Source: CAZJYI01 sp964550025
GTDB lineage: Bacteria; Verrucomicrobiota; Kiritimatiellia; UBA8416; CAYOBW01
Direction of reading: 5' to 3'
Assembly: GCA_964550025.1 (NCBI GenBank)
Contig: CAZJYI010000093.1
Span: forward strand, 1 to 44,330
DNA: 44,330 nt
The position numbers and the translations under genes were made by a program. Below, piece by piece: positions 25,474 through 34,091 of this stretch. The notes beneath the pieces were generated by a model, which worked only from the letters and a program-made list of their open reading frames with translations, had not been told where the DNA came from and searched no databases. Every line of letters begins with the position of its first letter. Within the stretch, counting starts at the first letter, position 1.

Positions 25474-26340
25474 TCAGACGTCGCAGATCCTGACCGCCTG
25501 GGCCAGCGATGCCAGCGGATCGCGTTTCGGAACAAACTCGTGGGCGACGTAGCCATCGAACCCCGTCTCCACGATCGCGCGCATAATGGCCGGATAATAC
25601 AGTTCCTGCGTCTCGTCAATCTCGTTACGTCCGGGGTTGCCGCCCGTGTGGTAGTGGCCGATCACGTCCTTGTGGGTCTGGATGGTCCGGATGATATCCC
25701 CCTCCATGATCTGTGCATGGTAGATGTCGTAGAGGATCTTGATGTTCGGCGATCCGACACGCTTGCAGACCTCAACGCCCCAGGCCATGTTGTCGAACAT
25801 GTATCCCGGGTGGTTGACCTTGCTGTTGAGGTACTCCATGCAGACGAACACGTTCTTCTTCTCGGCCAGACCCGCGACCCGTTTCAGACCGATCACGGCA
25901 TTTTCCAAGCCAACGTCGTCGTCCGGAACGTTCTTGCGGCTGCCGGCCATGGCGATCACGTTGCGGAAACCGTGCTCAGCGTTGGCTTCGATGGCCTTGT
26001 GAATCCGGTCAACGGCCTCATCGTGTTTCGACTTGTCGTTGAGGTTCCCCCCGCCCGAGCTCATGGTGCAGACCAGCCCGTACTTCTTCAGCGTCGGGAA
26101 CGAGCTCGGCCCGAGCAGATCGATCCCCACCAGCCCCATCTTCGCGCCGGCGGCACAGAGCTTATCGAGCGGGATCTTGCGGTAGCACCACTTGCTCGCG
26201 GATTGTTTGATGCGGCCTTTCGTGGCCGCGCGTCCGATGTCCGCTGCCTCAGCAGCCAAGGCCGGTCCGACGGCCGCTCCCGCTGCTACGGCTGAGGCGC
26301 TCTGTAAGAGAGTTCGCCTGGTCAGATGTGTCGCTTTCAT
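25474..26340 (-). CDS. Tat-exported xylose-isomerase-like TIM-barrel (hydroxypyruvate isomerase-like)
   Basis: A 288-aa protein with a Tat signal (TRRTLLQSAS, then AAGAAVGPALAAEA). The rest is a xylose-isomerase-like TIM barrel of the sugar phosphate isomerase/epimerase superfamily, closest by eye to hydroxypyruvate isomerase-like proteins: VCMEYLNSKVNHPGYM with a metal-ligand Glu, KILYDIYHAQIMEGD with Asp and His, the IGHYHTGGNPGRNEID segment, and FDGYVAHEFVP with the last Glu. Such proteins isomerise or epimerise small sugars. Tat export as a folded metalloprotein is usual for PVC homologues. GGAGCGAG stands just before the ATG at 26340; 26385 is the longer alternative. It lies upstream of the sulfatase on the same strand but 190 nt away with a repeat between, so co-transcription is uncertain. 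Confidence 0.87.
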   Translation of the reverse strand: MKATHLTRRTLLQSASAVAAGAAVGPALAAEAADIGRAATKGRIKQSASKWCYRKIPLDKLCAAGAKMGLVGIDLLGPSSFPTLKKYGLVCTMSSGGGNLNDKSKHDEAVDRIHKAIEANAEHGFRNVIAMAGSRKNVPDDDVGLENAVIGLKRVAGLAEKKNVFVCMEYLNSKVNHPGYMFDNMAWGVEVCKRVGSPNIKILYDIYHAQIMEGDIIRTIQTHKDVIGHYHTGGNPGRNEIDETQELYYPAIMRAIVETGFDGYVAHEFVPKRDPLASLAQAVRICDV

Positions 26341-26386
26341 TCTCGCTCCGTCCCGCCCATCATCGGGCTTGTCTGTTGCATACACA

Positions 26387-26435
26387 ATCTCAGATTTCAG
26401 ATCTCAGATCTCAAATCCCACATCCCGGATCTCCA
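26387..26435. repeat. Heptanucleotide tandem array (ATCTCAG type)
   Basis: Seven consecutive 7-nt units: ATCTCAG, ATTTCAG, ATCTCAG, ATCTCAA, ATCCCAC, ATCCCGG, ATCTCCA. They drift from one unit to the next but keep the period exactly. The array occupies the gap between the isomerase-like start and the Fic stop, and no gene crosses it. Confidence 0.7.
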
Positions 26436-26518
26436 GGCATCCTTCGCTCGCGACGAGTGCTCGCGTGGATGTGAAGCGGCGATGAGCAACGGTACTGAGC
26501 TCGTTTCCGCTTGCCGCA

Positions 26519-27670
26519 TCACACGGATGCGCGGAACACGGGCGGTTCGTCGAGGATGTCCATGATCTGCCTGGCACAGTAGACTCGATTGCGTTCGGCC
26601 GTTCCCTGTCGCTCAAGCATTCCAAGCGACACCAGCCGCTCAATGCTCCGCTGGGCCGTCGTAAATGCAATTCCAAGGGTACCCGCGGTCTTCTTGATAG
26701 TGCAGTAAGGGTTCGCTTCCAGCAATCCCAAAACCCTTGCTGGGTTGCGCCCCCCACCGACAAGCATCTGCCGCCAGTCGCCCAGGAGGGTGTTGATCCT
26801 CTCTGCTCTGCTCAGAGCATCCTCGGACATACGCGCCACACCGTTCAGAAAGTACTCAATCCACTCGCCCCACGCAGCGCGTCCCGTGACGGATGCAAGA
26901 CGACTGTAGTAATCCGGGCGTGTCGCATCGAAGAACGCGCTCAGATAGAGAAGAGGGGTTGGCAATATGTCCCTCTCGACGAGGAACAAGGTGATGAGCA
27001 GTCTCCCGACCCGGCCGTTGCCATCCAGGAACGGGTGAATGGCCTCGAACTGGCTATGCATCATGGCTGCCTGCACCAACGGCGGCAGTGATCGGTCATG
27101 AAGGAATAGTTCCCATTCACCGAGACAGCGCATGAGCTCATCTACGGGGGGCGGAACATAGGAGGCGTTCTGGAGCGTGCAACCGGGAGACCCAATCCAG
27201 TTCTGACTGCGACGGAATTCTCCCGGAGTTGCGTGCTCGCCGCGAACTCCCTGCATCAGCCTCTCATGCAACTCTGTGACAAGGCGCAACGAAAGAGGGA
27301 GAACCGCAAGTCTCTCGATCCCGTGTTCCAATGCTGTCACGTAGTTACCGACTTCCCGCAGATCATCCGGACTCCTGTCAACAACGGCACCAGCATCAGA
27401 AGCCAGCAGTTCCCCGAGGGTGGCCTGAGTCCCTTCGATCCGGCTCGACAGCACGGCCTCCCGCTTGATAAAGGGCCGCATGAGCAAATGGGGGTTCTGA
27501 AGACTGCGTCCCTCACCAGCCAGCCTCCCAATCAGGCGGTCGGCATCTGACAAAGAGCGAAGCAGCGATGGCGAGAAATCCACATCCGGAGGCAGCGGGT
27601 CGGGAACATAGGCCTCATATCCACCGGGGCATTCGATCAACCTACCTGAGCCGGATTTCTTGCTGCGCAT
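26519..27670 (-). CDS. Fic-domain protein with N-terminal inhibitory motif and C-terminal winged helix
   Basis: A 383-aa Fic protein, a family that transfers AMP (or other nucleotide parts) to target hydroxyl groups. The active loop is HPFLDGNGRVGR, an exact match to HxFx(D/E)GNGRxxR. SSRIEGTQ near residue 80 fits the (S/T)xxxE(G/N) inhibitory helix of class II Fic proteins, so the enzyme should be autoinhibited. The last 80 residues (NPYCTIKKTAGTLGIAFTTA, then RSIERLVSLGMLER) form a winged helix-turn-helix, which suggests DNA binding. The start is the ATG at 27670; a GTG at 27694 is possible, and neither has a good ribosome binding site. The inverted repeat directly upstream is a likely operator for this protein itself. 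It is monocistronic as far as I can see; no separate antitoxin is adjacent. Confidence 0.9.
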   Translation of the reverse strand: MRSKKSGSGRLIECPGGYEAYVPDPLPPDVDFSPSLLRSLSDADRLIGRLAGEGRSLQNPHLLMRPFIKREAVLSSRIEGTQATLGELLASDAGAVVDRSPDDLREVGNYVTALEHGIERLAVLPLSLRLVTELHERLMQGVRGEHATPGEFRRSQNWIGSPGCTLQNASYVPPPVDELMRCLGEWELFLHDRSLPPLVQAAMMHSQFEAIHPFLDGNGRVGRLLITLFLVERDILPTPLLYLSAFFDATRPDYYSRLASVTGRAAWGEWIEYFLNGVARMSEDALSRAERINTLLGDWRQMLVGGGRNPARVLGLLEANPYCTIKKTAGTLGIAFTTAQRSIERLVSLGMLERQGTAERNRVYCARQIMDILDEPPVFRASV

Positions 27671-27704
27671 GGTGCTGGAGAGAGTACTGCCCACGCGTCA
27701 AAGC

Positions 27705-27764
27705 AGTCAACCCTGTTATTTTCAACAATCAGGACTAACGAAAATAACACAGGTCGCTATTTTC
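27705..27764 (-). promoter_or_regulatory. Probable promoter and operator of the Fic gene
   Basis: TGTTATTTTC (27714-27723) and GAAAATAACA (27740-27749) are perfect 10-bp inverse complements separated by 16 nt. A third half-site, TATTTTCG, lies at 27758-27764. On the minus strand a TTGACT hexamer (27710-27705) that could serve as -35 follows directly. The AT-rich sites stand out from GC-rich surroundings and lie 45-95 nt before the Fic start, the right place for autoregulation by its winged helix. Confidence 0.55.
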
Positions 27765-27835
27765 GCTGGTCACCGACGGGCGTCCGCCGACAGAAAGACC
27801 GCCGTTCCTGCCACGGCATGTTTCACCTGTTCCCT

Positions 27836-28630
27836 CTACTTCTTCCGGGGCGGCTTCTTGATCGGCCACGGCTGCACGCCGACACGGTCGGCCCAGGCCT
27901 GCCACTGCGCGGCCATGGTCTTCGTTCTGTCCGGCATCTCGCTCGCCAGGTCTTTCAACTCCGTCCGATCGGACTCCATGTCGTAGAGTTCCCACCGCCG
28001 CGGCCGGTCTCCGCGATACATGGACACGATCTTCCAACGCCCGTCCCGCAGGCCGAGATTCCCGTGGTGTTCGAACGCCAGCGGCACCTTCCGGGACAAC
28101 GGTTTGCCGGAGAATGCCGGCAGAAGGCTAATACCTTCCATCGGCTGGATCGACTCGCCCGAAAATGCCTCGGGGTAGGTCGCGTCGGCCGCATCGACAA
28201 ACGTCGGCATCAGGTCGATCAGGTGGGACACGTCATGCACGACGTGGCCACGCCGGTCGGCGGCAATCCCCTTCGGCCAGTGCACAATGAATGGCGTGGC
28301 GATCCCGCCTTCATAGGGATCGTACCCCTTGTCTCCGGTCATGAGACCGATGCCGGCCTGGTGGCTGTACAGGCCGGTCAGCAGCGCCGCCCGGGTCGGA
28401 CAGCAGCGGGACGTGTTGTAGAACTGCGTGAAGCGCAGACCATTCTTCGCCAACCGGTCGAGAACGGGCGTGTCAATCTCGCTGCCGTAGCAGCCGATGT
28501 CCGTGTAGCCCATGTTGTCGGCCATGATGAGGACGATGTTCGGCGCTCCCTGAACCGACGCGGTCGCCGAAAGCAAAGCAACAACACCGATCGCTCCGAC
28601 TATTCGCGTGATCCTGTGAACGGTTGCCAT
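27836..28630 (-). CDS. Arylsulfatase with its central region deleted (probably inactive)
   Basis: A 264-aa secreted protein, about half the usual size of arylsulfatases (about 450-550 aa). The N-terminus is normal: signal peptide ending ASVQG, PNIVLIMADNMGYTDIGCYG, and the formylglycine motif CCPTR with Cys76. After GIGLMTGDKGY the frame passes straight to PYEGGIATPFIVHWPKG, which belongs near the end of the catalytic core. The expected middle, with the GKWH and SDNG motifs and the second metal site, is missing without loss of frame. The C-terminal part (GRWKIVSMYRGD, WELYDMESDRTE) is normal. A perfect ribosome binding site (AAGGAGGT, 5 nt before ATG 28630) remains. I take it as a sulfatase that lost roughly 200 residues by in-frame deletion and cannot be active. 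Confidence 0.8.
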   Translation of the reverse strand: MATVHRITRIVGAIGVVALLSATASVQGAPNIVLIMADNMGYTDIGCYGSEIDTPVLDRLAKNGLRFTQFYNTSRCCPTRAALLTGLYSHQAGIGLMTGDKGYDPYEGGIATPFIVHWPKGIAADRRGHVVHDVSHLIDLMPTFVDAADATYPEAFSGESIQPMEGISLLPAFSGKPLSRKVPLAFEHHGNLGLRDGRWKIVSMYRGDRPRRWELYDMESDRTELKDLASEMPDRTKTMAAQWQAWADRVGVQPWPIKKPPRKK

Positions 28631-28760
28631 GAGATACCTCCTTAGCAGACCGTACAGTGCCACGTTTCCGCGACCGAGGGCAAGCCCGGCCCGATGGTGG
28701 TGCGCCACCGAGTCCCAGGGGTCAATGCCATCTCCAGTGTTGAATGTTCAAACGTGCCCC

Positions 28761-31700
28761 CTACGGACCTAACGGATCCCGGAACGCCGTCCCCAGGTAG
28801 TCAGGAACGACAGGCAAGCTCGCGTACGGGAGACGCGTTCTCTTACTCCAGCGTGTGGTTTCCCTCATAGCCCCCCCTGAGATCTCTACCCCCTTTCCGA
28901 CCTTGCGCTGTGTCCGGTCGAGCGACTCAACGAGAAACTGCTGCTTCAGACCGAAGCCAAGATGGAGCGCGGCGACAGTAACGGCGCGCTTCTTCGGGGT
29001 GAGACCCGACTCTTCCTGTTCGATGTCGAAATCCCAGAGGTCGTGCTTGTCGACGTACTCGAACACCTCGGACTGCTCCGGAGTGAGATCCGCCGCTTCC
29101 TGTTCGATGTCGAAATCCCAGAGGTCATGCTTGTCGATGTAGTCGAACACCTCGCGCTCATCAGGAGTGAGAACCGCCTCGGGGCTGCCGCTCAGTGCCC
29201 CGGCGACGTTCCAGTCGGCGCCGTAGATCTTCTTCCCGGCACAAGCCACTGCTTCCCTGATCCACCACTTTCCCGAACCGCCCGGCGCGTTGCGACGAGC
29301 CATCCAGCGGAGTAGTCTCTCTTGCGCGCGCTCCTTCCGTTCTCTCTCCTCCTCTCTGCGCTGTTTCTCCTCCTTCTTGTCCCTCTCATCGTCTCTTTCT
29401 TTGGCACGGAAATCGTGCGAGCCGATTCCCTTCATAATGTACTCTATGAACACATCGCCGAACCGCGCCATCGTCTGTTCAGTCGTTGGCTTTTCGGTCG
29501 CCCAGTTCTCTCTGTCCGCAAGATCCGACCAACCTCCCAGGATGTCGGCCTTCTTCGTCTGAAGTCCGTCCACGTCCGTGTAGTTCAGCGTATCGGCCCT
29601 GGCATACTGGTATGGGTTGAGGGCGTGAGGATCGTCTGTCTGCGGCCAGATGGGTTCCTTGCTGATGAACGCGCCGGTGCGGGCGTCGTAATATCGAGCG
29701 CGCACCTCGTAGATCTCGCCGCCGTCGCCTTCCGCGCGCACGCCGTGCTGCCCACGGAACCGAAACGGGTTGCCGGTGGCGGAGGGCGCGGCGTCGGGCC
29801 CGACGCCGAACGGGGTGTAGGCGTAGGTTTCGGCCACGGCGCCGGCCGCGTCGGTCTGGGCCAGGACGTTGCCGGCTCGGTCGGCGTGGGCGTGATGGAC
29901 GGCGTTGCCGGGTTGTTGCGAAATGCTGTAGAGTAGCCGCCCGCCTGCGGTCCAGACGTACCAGTTCCCGCCGTCGTCAACGAGCGGCGCCAGGCCGATG
30001 GCGGGGTGGCAGGCCACGTGACGGCCGTCGCGAGCGGTCAAACGGCCGAACGCATCGTATTCGAGGGACACGCCGTCGACGTCGGTCACGCGTCCTGCCA
30101 CATCCCACCCGTAGGTATGCCGGCCGTCGCTTGTTCGCCGACCTCGCGCATCGTAGGCAGCGCTGGCGCTAGTAAGCTGGCAGGCACCATCGTAGGTAGC
30201 AGCCGCGGCCCGGCTGGTCAGCGCGTCGATCGTCGGCGCGGGCACGTCGCGGGTCTCAGAGAGCAGTCGGCCGGCCGAGTCGTACGTGTACTGGAGATCG
30301 ATGATCGCACCGGCGGCGATGCGCGTGCGGTTCCCGTTCACGTCATACTCGTAGACCGTGTGGACGCCGTTGGGACGCCGGACCTCGGTGAGCCGGCCGT
30401 CGGCGTCGTGAGCAAACGTCACCCGCGTGCCGCTCAAGTCGTCGGACACCGCCGTCAGCCAGCCGTTGGTGGGGTCGTATTCGTAGGTGACGGTGATCGC
30501 GCCCCCGTAGGTGACAGTCGCCAGCTGCCCGGCCGGCGTCCAGGTCGCCGCGTAGTCCTTGCCGTTGACCACCGCGTTGGTGATGCGCCCCTCCGCGTCG
30601 TAGGCCGCCTGGAGGCCGTCGGCCGCGGTCAGGCGCCCGGCAGCGTCGTAGGTATGGCTCAGCGTCTGCCCCGCGGAGTAGACGCGTCCGGTGACCTGCC
30701 CGAGGGCGTTGCGCGCGAGGTCGAGCGTCGTGCCGTCGGGATAGGTAACACGCTCGATCCGCCCGAGTGTGTCGCGGGCATAGTGGTTGGTACGGCTCAG
30801 CGGGTCGACATCCGAGGCGAGGCGGCCCATGGCGGTATAGGTACGCCGCCATTCATTCCCGCCGAGGTCGGTCAGGCGCGTGGCGTTGCCGAGCGCGTCG
30901 CGTTCGTAGCTCGCGGAGCTGCCGCCCGGCAGCGTGACCTTCGTTAGGCGGTCCCGCGTGTCGTACTCGTAGCGGGTCTCTCGCGACTCCGCGTCGGTGG
31001 TCCCGAGCAGGCGTCCCGCGGCATCGTACTCGAACGAGACCGTCGCGCCGCCGATGACCGCCCGGTTCGTGACCCGGCCCACGGCGTCGCGCCGGTAGGT
31101 CACGGTCCGGCCCAGCGGCGTGGCGGCGCCCTCGAGCAGGCCGTTGGTGTCGTAGGCGTAGTTCCAATTCCGCGTGCCCACCTGACGCGATTCGAGCCGG
31201 CCGGCGGCATCGTACTCGTAGCTGACTTCGCGTCCCTCCGGGCCGGTCACACGCACCAGGCGACCGGCGGCGTCGTACTCAAACGCGGCGCGGCGTCCAA
31301 GGCGGTCGGTTACGCCGGTGGCCAAGCCGATCGAGTCGTAGGCCACGCGCGCCGTCTCTCCCAGCGGGTCGGTGACCGCGACCGGGTTGCCGTCCAAGTC
31401 GTAGGCGTAGCGCACGGTCGCGCCGGCCGCGTTGCTGATGACCGCCACGCGCCCGAACGCGTCATGGCCGTAGCGGGTCGTGTTCCCGAGAGGATCGTGC
31501 CGCGCCGTCACCTGTCCGGCCTCGTTCCACTCGTTGGACCAGGTTCCGGTGTCGCTGTCCGTGTAGGTCGACGGGTAGCCGCCGGGCAGGTAGGTGCGCA
31601 TCTTCACCCCGCCGACAGGGTTGGTGACGGTGACCGGCCGCCCGACCTCGTCGTAGACGTAGTTCCAGTCATTGCTCGCCAGATCCGTGATCCGCGCCGG

Positions 31701-34091
31701 CCGTCCCGCGGGATCGTAGGCGATCGCCATTTCGCGTCCGAGGGGGTCGCTAGCCCTCTCGAGCCGCCAGGCCGAGTCGTAGTCGTAGCGCGTCACGCCG
31801 CCCGCGGCGTTGGTCGCGGCCGCAACGCGGCCGGCAGGCGTGTAGCCGTACCCGACGGTCCGCCCGTCCGGGCGGCGCACGGACTTGCGCCGTCCAACGG
31901 CATCGTACGCGAACATCAGGCCGCGGCCCGTCGGATCGGTGACCGTCGCGAGCCGCCCGCCGGCGTAGGTGAGGCGCGTGCTGTTGCCTAGCGCGTCGGT
32001 CACGTTGGTCACCGCACCGGCCGCGTTGCGGGAGCGGGTCGTGACGCGCCCCAACGCGTTGGTGACAGCCGTGACGCGCCCCTGCGCGTCCCGGCCGATG
32101 TGCGTGCGGAAGCCGCGGCCGGAGGTGACGGCGGTCAGGCGCCCCTCGGAATCGTACTCGTAGCCCACGCTCACCCCGGCGCGCGTAACGTTGGTCAGGA
32201 GGCCCGCGTAGTTGTAGGCGTAGTGATTCGTCTGACCGGCCGCATTGATGTGACGCGCAACGCGCCCCATCGCGTCGTACGTGTCGGCCGTGACGCCGCC
32301 GAGCGCGTTTGTCCGGGCGCTCGGCCGGTCCATCAGGTCGTATCGCGCCGCCACCTCGCCGCCGTCCGGCGCGGTCCGGGTCAATCGGTTGCCGTTGCGG
32401 TCGTAGGCGTAGGTCCGCTCGCGCCCCAGCGGATCGGTGCGGCGCAGCAGCCGGCCCAAGGCGTCATATTCGTACGCGTACGAACCGCCGGCCGCGTTCC
32501 ACCGATTCGTGAGGCGCCCCGCGGCGTCGTACGCGAAACGGTTGGTAGCCCCGTCGCCGTCGACGCGCCGAACCAGCCGCGCCATGGCGTCGTACTCGTA
32601 CGTCGTGACCCCGCCGTCGGCCCGGGTGGACGAGACCAGGTTGCCGCGCGCATCGTACGCGAAGAGCACGACCGAGCCGGCCCGGTCCGTCCTCGACGTC
32701 ACGTTGCCTTTCGCGTCGTAGGCGAAGCGCTCCACCGTGCCGTCAGGGTAGTGGATGCCCACCAGGTCGGGCGCGGTGAACGTGACCGACTCGCCCAGCG
32801 CGGCGGGGTTGGTGACGGTGCGCGTGCGGTCCTCGTAGGCGAAGCGCAGCGCGTGGCCGGAGGCGTTCGTGACCGAGAGAAGCCGGGCATGGTCGGGTGA
32901 GAACGTCAGGCTTACGCCGTGGCCCAGTGTGTCGGTCGCGCCGGTGAGCTGGTTGCGCTCATTGTGCGTGTAGGTGGCGACGCGGCCCTCCGCGTTGACA
33001 ATCGACTCCGGCCCCTGGTGCCGTCCCGCGTGCTTGAACGTGTTCGAGCCGCCGTCGGGCCAGAGTGTCGTGAGGGTGTGGGCGTTGGTGTCCCACTGGA
33101 ACCGGATTCGGTTGCCGTAGGCATCGGTCTGCGCGGCCACGGCGGGCAAGTCGAACGCGTCCGAGGCGTAGGCCTGCGCCGTGGTGTAGCTCTGCATGGC
33201 GGGCACGTTGCCCTCCGGCAGCGTGTGGGCCGCGATCAGGTTGTTCGCCTTGCCTCCCCACTTGTTCTCGACCCACGTGTAGTCGAACCGGTTCGTGTGC
33301 CCGTTGACGTCCACGATGAAGCGAAGACACGTATTGCTGTTGTTGTCCGGCGCGTTGAGCTCGTAGACGAACTCCACGGATCGGCCAGTATGGTCGGTCA
33401 CCGCGTCGATACTGTCCCCAAGGTAACCGATCTCCAGACGCCGCCCGTCGTTGTCCTCGATGCGCGACGGCTTGAGGTCGTTGCCGGGCTCTTCGTAGGA
33501 GTAGGTCAGGTGGTTGCCGTGCGGGTCGGCCACCGCCGCGATCCGCCACGTCCCGTTCGTCTCCTGGAACATGAACGTACGTTCGTCGCGCGGGTCGTGC
33601 AGGTAGAGCCAATCGTTGGTCCCCTTGAGCTGGAGATCGACCGGGGAGGCCGAGTACGGAAAACCGGAATCGCTCTGCACGGCCAGGCGGTAGGAGCCGT
33701 CCGGCTCCTCCAGGAAGGCCACGGAGTCGCCGCCGTCGAGCTGCATCTGCACGTAGTTCGTGCCGTCGATGCGGGCGATGTTGCAGGTGTACTTCGGGTA
33801 CCACCACCACTCGCCCCAGCCTGGGAACCCGAACATGAACTGCGCCATGGTGCGGTTGTGTCGATAGGAGAGCCGAAAGCCCAGATCCATCGGCCCGCCC
33901 AGCTCCAGCAGCGACATGTCGAAGTAGTAGACTCCGTCGTTAGCCGAGACCGGGTCCGGCGCCGCATCCAGCCCGAGCCGCGTCCACTGTGTGTGCGGCG
34001 GCCACAGGCTGCTGCCCCGCAGCGGGGCGCAGAAGGCCGTCCATGCCAGGGCGGCCGCGATCAGTGCCTTGCATGCATGGGTCCGCTTCAT
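28761..34091 (-). CDS. Secreted RHS/YD-repeat protein with variable C-terminal tip
   Basis: A 1776-aa protein with a signal peptide (ALIAAALAWTAFCAPLRG). Residues of about 25-230 are an N-terminal beta domain of the kind that precedes YD repeats (DUF6531-like). Dozens of YD repeats follow (pattern YDAxGRL.....GxxxxxYxYD), which should build the hollow RHS shell. The core ends with YDARTGAFISKEPIWPQTD and NPYQYARADTLNYTDVDG, the RHS-associated core signature. The last 270 residues are the tip: a Glu/Lys/Arg-rich helical stretch, a tandem 28-residue repeat and a unique tail. In the family the tip is often a toxin released by self-cleavage; I recognise no toxin fold here and no immunity gene downstream. 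AAAGGAGGT precedes the ATG. The start overlaps the stop of the preceding small YD gene by 4 nt. Confidence 0.92.
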   Translation of the reverse strand: MKRTHACKALIAAALAWTAFCAPLRGSSLWPPHTQWTRLGLDAAPDPVSANDGVYYFDMSLLELGGPMDLGFRLSYRHNRTMAQFMFGFPGWGEWWWYPKYTCNIARIDGTNYVQMQLDGGDSVAFLEEPDGSYRLAVQSDSGFPYSASPVDLQLKGTNDWLYLHDPRDERTFMFQETNGTWRIAAVADPHGNHLTYSYEEPGNDLKPSRIEDNDGRRLEIGYLGDSIDAVTDHTGRSVEFVYELNAPDNNSNTCLRFIVDVNGHTNRFDYTWVENKWGGKANNLIAAHTLPEGNVPAMQSYTTAQAYASDAFDLPAVAAQTDAYGNRIRFQWDTNAHTLTTLWPDGGSNTFKHAGRHQGPESIVNAEGRVATYTHNERNQLTGATDTLGHGVSLTFSPDHARLLSVTNASGHALRFAYEDRTRTVTNPAALGESVTFTAPDLVGIHYPDGTVERFAYDAKGNVTSRTDRAGSVVLFAYDARGNLVSSTRADGGVTTYEYDAMARLVRRVDGDGATNRFAYDAAGRLTNRWNAAGGSYAYEYDALGRLLRRTDPLGRERTYAYDRNGNRLTRTAPDGGEVAARYDLMDRPSARTNALGGVTADTYDAMGRVARHINAAGQTNHYAYNYAGLLTNVTRAGVSVGYEYDSEGRLTAVTSGRGFRTHIGRDAQGRVTAVTNALGRVTTRSRNAAGAVTNVTDALGNSTRLTYAGGRLATVTDPTGRGLMFAYDAVGRRKSVRRPDGRTVGYGYTPAGRVAAATNAAGGVTRYDYDSAWRLERASDPLGREMAIAYDPAGRPARITDLASNDWNYVYDEVGRPVTVTNPVGGVKMRTYLPGGYPSTYTDSDTGTWSNEWNEAGQVTARHDPLGNTTRYGHDAFGRVAVISNAAGATVRYAYDLDGNPVAVTDPLGETARVAYDSIGLATGVTDRLGRRAAFEYDAAGRLVRVTGPEGREVSYEYDAAGRLESRQVGTRNWNYAYDTNGLLEGAATPLGRTVTYRRDAVGRVTNRAVIGGATVSFEYDAAGRLLGTTDAESRETRYEYDTRDRLTKVTLPGGSSASYERDALGNATRLTDLGGNEWRRTYTAMGRLASDVDPLSRTNHYARDTLGRIERVTYPDGTTLDLARNALGQVTGRVYSAGQTLSHTYDAAGRLTAADGLQAAYDAEGRITNAVVNGKDYAATWTPAGQLATVTYGGAITVTYEYDPTNGWLTAVSDDLSGTRVTFAHDADGRLTEVRRPNGVHTVYEYDVNGNRTRIAAGAIIDLQYTYDSAGRLLSETRDVPAPTIDALTSRAAAATYDGACQLTSASAAYDARGRRTSDGRHTYGWDVAGRVTDVDGVSLEYDAFGRLTARDGRHVACHPAIGLAPLVDDGGNWYVWTAGGRLLYSISQQPGNAVHHAHADRAGNVLAQTDAAGAVAETYAYTPFGVGPDAAPSATGNPFRFRGQHGVRAEGDGGEIYEVRARYYDARTGAFISKEPIWPQTDDPHALNPYQYARADTLNYTDVDGLQTKKADILGGWSDLADRENWATEKPTTEQTMARFGDVFIEYIMKGIGSHDFRAKERDDERDKKEEKQRREEERERKERAQERLLRWMARRNAPGGSGKWWIREAVACAGKKIYGADWNVAGALSGSPEAVLTPDEREVFDYIDKHDLWDFDIEQEAADLTPEQSEVFEYVDKHDLWDFDIEQEESGLTPKKRAVTVAALHLGFGLKQQFLVESLDRTQRKVGKGVEISGGAMRETTRWSKRTRLPYASLPVVPDYLGTAFRDPLGP
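29011..29178 (-). repeat. 84-nt tandem duplication in the RHS tip
   Basis: Two adjacent 84-nt units (29011-29094 and 29095-29178) are nearly identical over their first 60 nt. They encode EVFDYIDKHDLWDFDIEQE and EVFEYVDKHDLWDFDIEQE, each preceded by LTPxxx. A third, partial unit (LTPKKRA) follows in the protein. The period is exactly 28 codons. Confidence 0.85.

Noticed and set aside
28761..34091. The dense periodic sequence as a possible CRISPR or satellite array
   Set aside because: The period comes from YD repeats in one continuous reading frame; units vary in DNA sequence and there are no unique spacers.
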